From the NCBI RefSeq assembly GCF_013697775.1, contig NZ_JACCWG010000005.1, positions 1 to 39,287 on the forward strand: a stretch of 39,287 nt of DNA. The letters are read 5' to 3'. A program made the position numbers and the translations under genes. Source of the stretch: Ramlibacter sp. GTDB lineage: Bacteria; Pseudomonadota; Gammaproteobacteria; Burkholderiales; Burkholderiaceae_C. The first letter of the stretch is position 1; each line of letters starts with the position of its first letter. Positions 35,800-39,287 of the stretch are shown here, piece by piece. The notes under the pieces were generated by a model. That model worked only from the letters and a program-made list of their open reading frames with translations, did no database searches and had not been told where the DNA came from.

Positions 35800-38109
35800 T
35801 TGGCGCGTTCCGCCCGTTCGAGCCGCAAGGCCATTGCCCGCCCCGTTGCCGCGGCTTCCAGTTCCACACCCGCGCTGATGCCCCTGGGCGCGCTGCTCAT
35901 GGCTGCTTCAGCAGGTGCCTGGGCCCAGTCCCCTCCCCCGTCCGCCGCCGAGAGCGGCAAGACGCTGCCGCAGGTGGTGGTGAAGGAGAAGGCCGAAACC
36001 CCCGCGGGCAAGGACGCCCTGCGGACCACCACCACCAACATCGGCAAGGGCATCCAGGAACTGCGCGACATCCCGCAGTCGATCACCGTCATCACCGAAA
36101 AGCTGATCGACGACCGCAACCTCGACACGGTGAAGGACGTGCTGCGCAACACCGGCGGCATCACCTTCCAGGCGGCCGAGGGCGGCGAAGAGGACATCCG
36201 GCTGCGCGGCTTCTCGCTGGCGGGCACCGGCGACATCTTCCTTGACGGCATGCGTGACCCGGCCTTCTACGACCGCGACACCTTCAACAACGACCGCATC
36301 GAGGTGCTGCGCGGCTCGGCCTCCATGCTGTTCGGCCGCGGCTCCACCGGCGGCGCCGTGAACCAGGTGAGCAAGTCGCCGCGCCTGATCGACGAGCACG
36401 AGGTCACCACCACCCTCGGCAGCCACGCCTACCGGCGCGTCACCGGCGACTTCAACTTCAAGACCGGCGAAAGCGCCGCGCTGCGCCTGAACCTGATGCG
36501 CACCAAGGCCGACAACAACGGCTCGGGCAGCAGCATCGACAAGGACGGCCTGGCGGCGTCCTACCGCTGGGGCATTGGCCTGGGCGACGAGTTCATGGCG
36601 AGCCTGTACTACCTGAACAACAACAACGGCATCAACTATGGCCTGCCGTGGATCCGCCCGCGCGCCACCGACAGTTCGGCCGCCAACACCATCATCGGCA
36701 GCCTGGACCCCACCGCCTATTACGGCATGTCCAGCGACTACAACGCCGGCATGGCGAGGACGCTCACTCTCGGCCACATCCACCGCTTCGACGGCGGCAG
36801 CGAGCTGCGCACGCAGGTGCGCAAGGGCCAGTTCAACCGCGACCTGCGCGCCAGCGCCATCCGCTTCGCCGGCGCCGCACTGCAGCCGGGCGCCAGCGCG
36901 GCCGACCTGTCCAACTTCGGGCCGGGCACGGTGTTCACGCGCGGCACCAACCTGAAAATCCAGGACGTGGACACGCTGCAGGCGCAAAGCGACCTCAGCA
37001 CCAAGTTCACCGCCTGGGGCATGAAGCACAGCCTGCAGACCGGCATTGACTTGGCGCGCGAGGAGAAGGCGGGGTACACGGCCCGGAGCGCCGCGCAGGG
37101 CGGCGTGAGCCTCATCAAGCCGAACACCACCGCGGGCCGGCCCGACGACGGCGCCTGGATCGACGAAGGCACGCGCAGCCTGCGCCCGGGCACCGAATTC
37201 ACCGCCAAGGCCTGGGGCGTCTACCTGCAGGACCTGGTGGAGGTCGCGCCGCACTGGAAGCTGCTGGGCGGCCTGCGCTACGACAGCATGGACGGGCGCT
37301 ACGCGCAATGGGCCATCCCCGCCAACGCGCCCGGCCCGGTCACCACCACCGAGTACCGGCAGAAGATCGGCGAATGGAGCAAGCGCGTGGGCGTGCTGTA
37401 CCAGCCCACCGACCTCAGCTCGTTCCACTTCTCCTACGGCACCTCGTTCAACACCTCGGGCGACACCTACTCGTACAACGCGCAGTCGGCCAACACGCCG
37501 CCCGAGCAGAGCGAGAACATCGAACTGGGCGCGAAGCTCGATTCGGCCGACAAGCGCTTTTCCGCGCGCTTCGCGCTTTTCCGCTCCACCAAGAGCAACG
37601 AGCGCAACACCGACCCGGATACCGCCGCCAGCCGCCTGCTGCTCTCGGGCAAGCGGCACACCGCCGGCGCCGAGGTCGACCTGGTCGGGCGCATCACGCC
37701 CCTGTGGGAGGTGTTCGGCTCGTACATGTGGATGCCGATCGCCCGCGTCGACCAGGCTGCCTCCACGGCCACCACGGCCGGCAACCGCGTCGGCGACCGC
37801 CCGGGCCTGACGCCCAAACACAGCGGAACGGTGTGGAGCACCTACCAGCTCACCCCGAAGTGGCGCGTGGGCGGCGGCCTGAATTTCCGCAGCAGGCAGG
37901 CGCCGGCCGACGTGACGGCGCCCGCCTGGCAGGCCCCCGGCTTCGTCACCGCCGACCTGCTGGCCGAGTACACGATCAATGACACCTTCGTCGTGAAGGC
38001 GAACCTCAGCAACGTGACCAACAAGCTGTACGGCGACTCGCTGTACCGCGGACACTACGTCCCGGGCGCCGGCCGGTTGCTGCAGGTGGCACTGACCGCA
38101 CGCTTCTAG
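35800..38109 (+). CDS. TonB-dependent catecholate-type siderophore receptor
   Basis: A 769-residue outer-membrane receptor of the Fiu/CirA-like siderophore group. A basic, hydrophobic leader ends AGAWAQ, with cleavage likely after Ala42. A TonB-box-like LPQVVVKEK follows near residues 56-64. The plug contains [21 protein letters not shown] and [30 protein letters not shown], and the barrel ends in [10 protein letters not shown], with the final Phe. I choose TTG 35800, since CGGAGG lies seven bases before it; a GTG at 35749 in the same frame is an alternative with no such site. The Fur-like box is 115 bases upstream. piuC follows after 28 bases. Confidence 0.95.
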   Translation: MARSARSSRKAIARPVAAASSSTPALMPLGALLMAASAGAWAQSPPPSAAESGKTLPQVVVKEKAETPAGKDALRTTTTNIGKGIQELRDIPQSITVITEKLIDDRNLDTVKDVLRNTGGITFQAAEGGEEDIRLRGFSLAGTGDIFLDGMRDPAFYDRDTFNNDRIEVLRGSASMLFGRGSTGGAVNQVSKSPRLIDEHEVTTTLGSHAYRRVTGDFNFKTGESAALRLNLMRTKADNNGSGSSIDKDGLAASYRWGIGLGDEFMASLYYLNNNNGINYGLPWIRPRATDSSAANTIIGSLDPTAYYGMSSDYNAGMARTLTLGHIHRFDGGSELRTQVRKGQFNRDLRASAIRFAGAALQPGASAADLSNFGPGTVFTRGTNLKIQDVDTLQAQSDLSTKFTAWGMKHSLQTGIDLAREEKAGYTARSAAQGGVSLIKPNTTAGRPDDGAWIDEGTRSLRPGTEFTAKAWGVYLQDLVEVAPHWKLLGGLRYDSMDGRYAQWAIPANAPGPVTTTEYRQKIGEWSKRVGVLYQPTDLSSFHFSYGTSFNTSGDTYSYNAQSANTPPEQSENIELGAKLDSADKRFSARFALFRSTKSNERNTDPDTAASRLLLSGKRHTAGAEVDLVGRITPLWEVFGSYMWMPIARVDQAASTATTAGNRVGDRPGLTPKHSGTVWSTYQLTPKWRVGGGLNFRSRQAPADVTAPAWQAPGFVTADLLAEYTINDTFVVKANLSNVTNKLYGDSLYRGHYVPGAGRLLQVALTARF

Positions 38110-38137
38110 GTCTATTCCCTCAAGCAAAGCCGCCGCC

Positions 38138-38812
38138 ATGCTTGTCACCTTCCCGTTGCTGGACGCCGAGGAACTCCGGTGCGCGCACGGCCTGCTGGCC
38201 GCTGGCCACTGGAGCGACGGGCGCGCCAGCGCCGGCGCGCAGGCCGCGCTGGCCAAGAACAACGAGCAGCTCGCGCCGCAAGGCGACGAGGCGCGCGCTC
38301 TGGGCCAGATCGTGCTGCAGGCGCTGGACCGCACACCGCGCTTTCTCGCTGCGGCCCTGCCCAAGCGGGTGTTCCCGCCGCACTTCAACCGCTACGGCGG
38401 CCAGGCCAACACCTACGGCCCGCACGTGGACGGCGCCATCCGCTTCCTGGAGAACGGCACGCGCGTGCGCACCGACCTTTCCTGCACCGTGTTCCTGTCG
38501 CCGCCGCAGGACTACGAGGGCGGGGAACTGGCCATCCAGGGCACCGACGGCGAGCGCAGCGTCAAGCTGCCGGCCGGCCATGCCGTGCTGTATCCCGGCA
38601 CCAGCGTGCACGCGGTGCGGCCGGTCACGCGCGGCCACCGCCTGGCCTGCTTCTTCTGGATCGAAAGCATGGTGCGCAGCCACGAGCAGCGCAAGCTGCT
38701 GCTGGAGCTGGACGACGCGCTGGTCGACCTGCGCATGGCCGGAGAGACGCCAGCCACCGTGGCGCTCACGGGCACGTACCACAACCTGCTGCGCATGTGG
38801 GCGGACACATGA
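38138..38812 (+). CDS. piuC: PiuC/YbiX-type Fe(II)/2-oxoglutarate dioxygenase
   Basis: A 224-residue PKHD-type hydroxylase, often found next to siderophore receptors. Seen are [22 protein letters not shown] with the His-x-Asp iron ligands, [20 protein letters not shown], and the distal His plus the 2-oxoglutarate Arg in [15 protein letters not shown], then [17 protein letters not shown]. The start at 38138 opens [12 protein letters not shown], as in the family. The substrate is unknown. It lies 28 bases after the receptor and 10 bases before the next gene, so the three appear to be one iron-regulated transcript. Confidence 0.94.
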   Translation: MLVTFPLLDAEELRCAHGLLAAGHWSDGRASAGAQAALAKNNEQLAPQGDEARALGQIVLQALDRTPRFLAAALPKRVFPPHFNRYGGQANTYGPHVDGAIRFLENGTRVRTDLSCTVFLSPPQDYEGGELAIQGTDGERSVKLPAGHAVLYPGTSVHAVRPVTRGHRLACFFWIESMVRSHEQRKLLLELDDALVDLRMAGETPATVALTGTYHNLLRMWADT

Positions 38813-38822
38813 GCCCCGCCCA

Positions 38823-39287
38823 ATGAGCTTCGTGCCGTCCATGCAAGCGGTGCCGCCGGGAGTCGCCACCTTGGACGACTACGCGCAGCATGCGCGGCGC
38901 GCGCTGGAAGCACCGGTCTGGGCGTACCTGGACGGCGGCGCCGCAGACGAGATCACGCGGCGCGACAACGAACAGGCCTGGCAGCGCCTGCGCCTGCTGC
39001 CGCGCGTGCTGCGCCCGATGGCCGGCGGCCACACACGGGTGCAGCTGCTCGGGCGCACGCTGGAGCATCCGCTGCTGGTGGCACCAATGGCATTCCAGAC
39101 GCTGGCGCACCCGGACGGCGAACTGGCGGTGGCCTGCGCCGCCGCCGCCCAGCAGGCCGGCCTGGTGGTCAGCACGCAGGCAAGCACCGACCTCGGCGCC
39201 GTTGCCCAAGCCTTCGCCGACGAACCTGGGCGCGGCCCGCTGTGGTTCCAGCTGTACGCCCAGGACACGCGTGGCGCCACGCTGGAC
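38823..39287 (+). CDS. FMN-dependent alpha-hydroxy-acid oxidase, N-terminal part
   Basis: 155 codons are present; the gene runs off the window. The opening MSFVPSMQAVPPGVATLDDYAQHARR leads to APVWAYLDGGAADEITRRDNEQAWQRLRLLPRVLRPMAG, then HPLLVAPMAFQTLAHPDGELAVACAAAAQQAGLVVSTQAS and PLWFQLY. This is the N-terminal FMN-binding region of the lactate/glycolate oxidase family (the YxxGGA and PLLVAPM segments are typical). The active-site His/Arg lie beyond the window. ATG 38823 is ten bases after the piuC stop. An oxidase that makes peroxide would suit a nearby ahpCF, but it could also be a dehydrogenase. Confidence 0.9.
   Translation, partial: MSFVPSMQAVPPGVATLDDYAQHARRALEAPVWAYLDGGAADEITRRDNEQAWQRLRLLPRVLRPMAGGHTRVQLLGRTLEHPLLVAPMAFQTLAHPDGELAVACAAAAQQAGLVVSTQASTDLGAVAQAFADEPGRGPLWFQLYAQDTRGATLD

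Noticed and set aside
35908-38388. Long open frame antisense to the TonB receptor
   Set aside because: It covers the receptor in reverse with repetitive Val/Ala/Arg/His composition and no motif.

Overview
The window is about 39 kb of GC-rich (roughly two-thirds G+C, judged by eye), densely coded bacterial chromosome. Gene content and order point to a betaproteobacterium of the order Burkholderiales, most likely family Comamonadaceae (Ramlibacter/Variovorax-like). The reasons are the rpsF-priB-rpsR-rplI-dnaB order, the alaA-hom-thrC-mobB-moeA-moaD-moaE operon, a PIN-PhoH fusion next to a peroxiredoxin, and a DUF4212/VC_2705-type symporter pair. The genus is inference. I see no rRNA, tRNA, CRISPR array, prophage or insertion sequence, and no gene-free stretch longer than 300 bases.

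Layout. 1-7.6 kb is a mixed accessory stretch of short, often divergent units: the end of an AraC regulator, a NUDIX hydrolase, a conserved hypothetical protein, a short-chain dehydrogenase (SDR), a 45-residue DUF3096 membrane peptide, a CmcJ/NvfI-type oxidoreductase, an AraC regulator divergent from a YciI-like protein, a GNAT acetyltransferase, a second SDR with a one-base frameshift, and a compact GH1-like glycosidase. 7.6-11 kb holds clpB with a heat-shock-type (sigma32) promoter and a divergent hypothetical gene. 11-17.5 kb is a tightly overlapping minus-strand operon joining alanine/threonine synthesis (alaA, hom, thrC) to molybdenum cofactor synthesis (mobB, moeA, moaD, moaE). 17.6-20.5 kb on the plus strand carries an Mth938-like protein, a Bcp peroxiredoxin and PIN-PhoH. 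20.5-25.4 kb on the minus strand holds topoisomerase IB, dnaB, the S6/PriB/S18/L9 operon and a hypothetical protein. 25.5-30.3 kb has the two-subunit symporter and ppsA, with ppsR divergent. 31.4-39.3 kb is a peroxide and iron block: ahpC-ahpF-bfr, a glycolipid-binding-like protein, an FTR1 iron permease, a catecholate-type TonB receptor, a PiuC-type dioxygenase and the start of an FMN-dependent alpha-hydroxy-acid oxidase.

How the parts work together. PpsR probably switches PpsA on and off at the enzyme level. AhpF should re-reduce AhpC to clear peroxide, while bacterioferritin and Fur-type control of the iron permease limit free iron. A Fur-like box fits exactly between the -35 and -10 of the permease promoter.

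The window is mostly ordinary core genome and I did not find a convincing wholly new system. The best leads are two or three repeat-derived, in-frame insertions inside thrC; an intrinsic terminator placed so close to phoH that the gene seems to need read-through; an EF-hand-like loop in the symporter; a Bcp lacking its usual resolving cysteine; and a 12-bp perfect inverted repeat in the ppsA leader.
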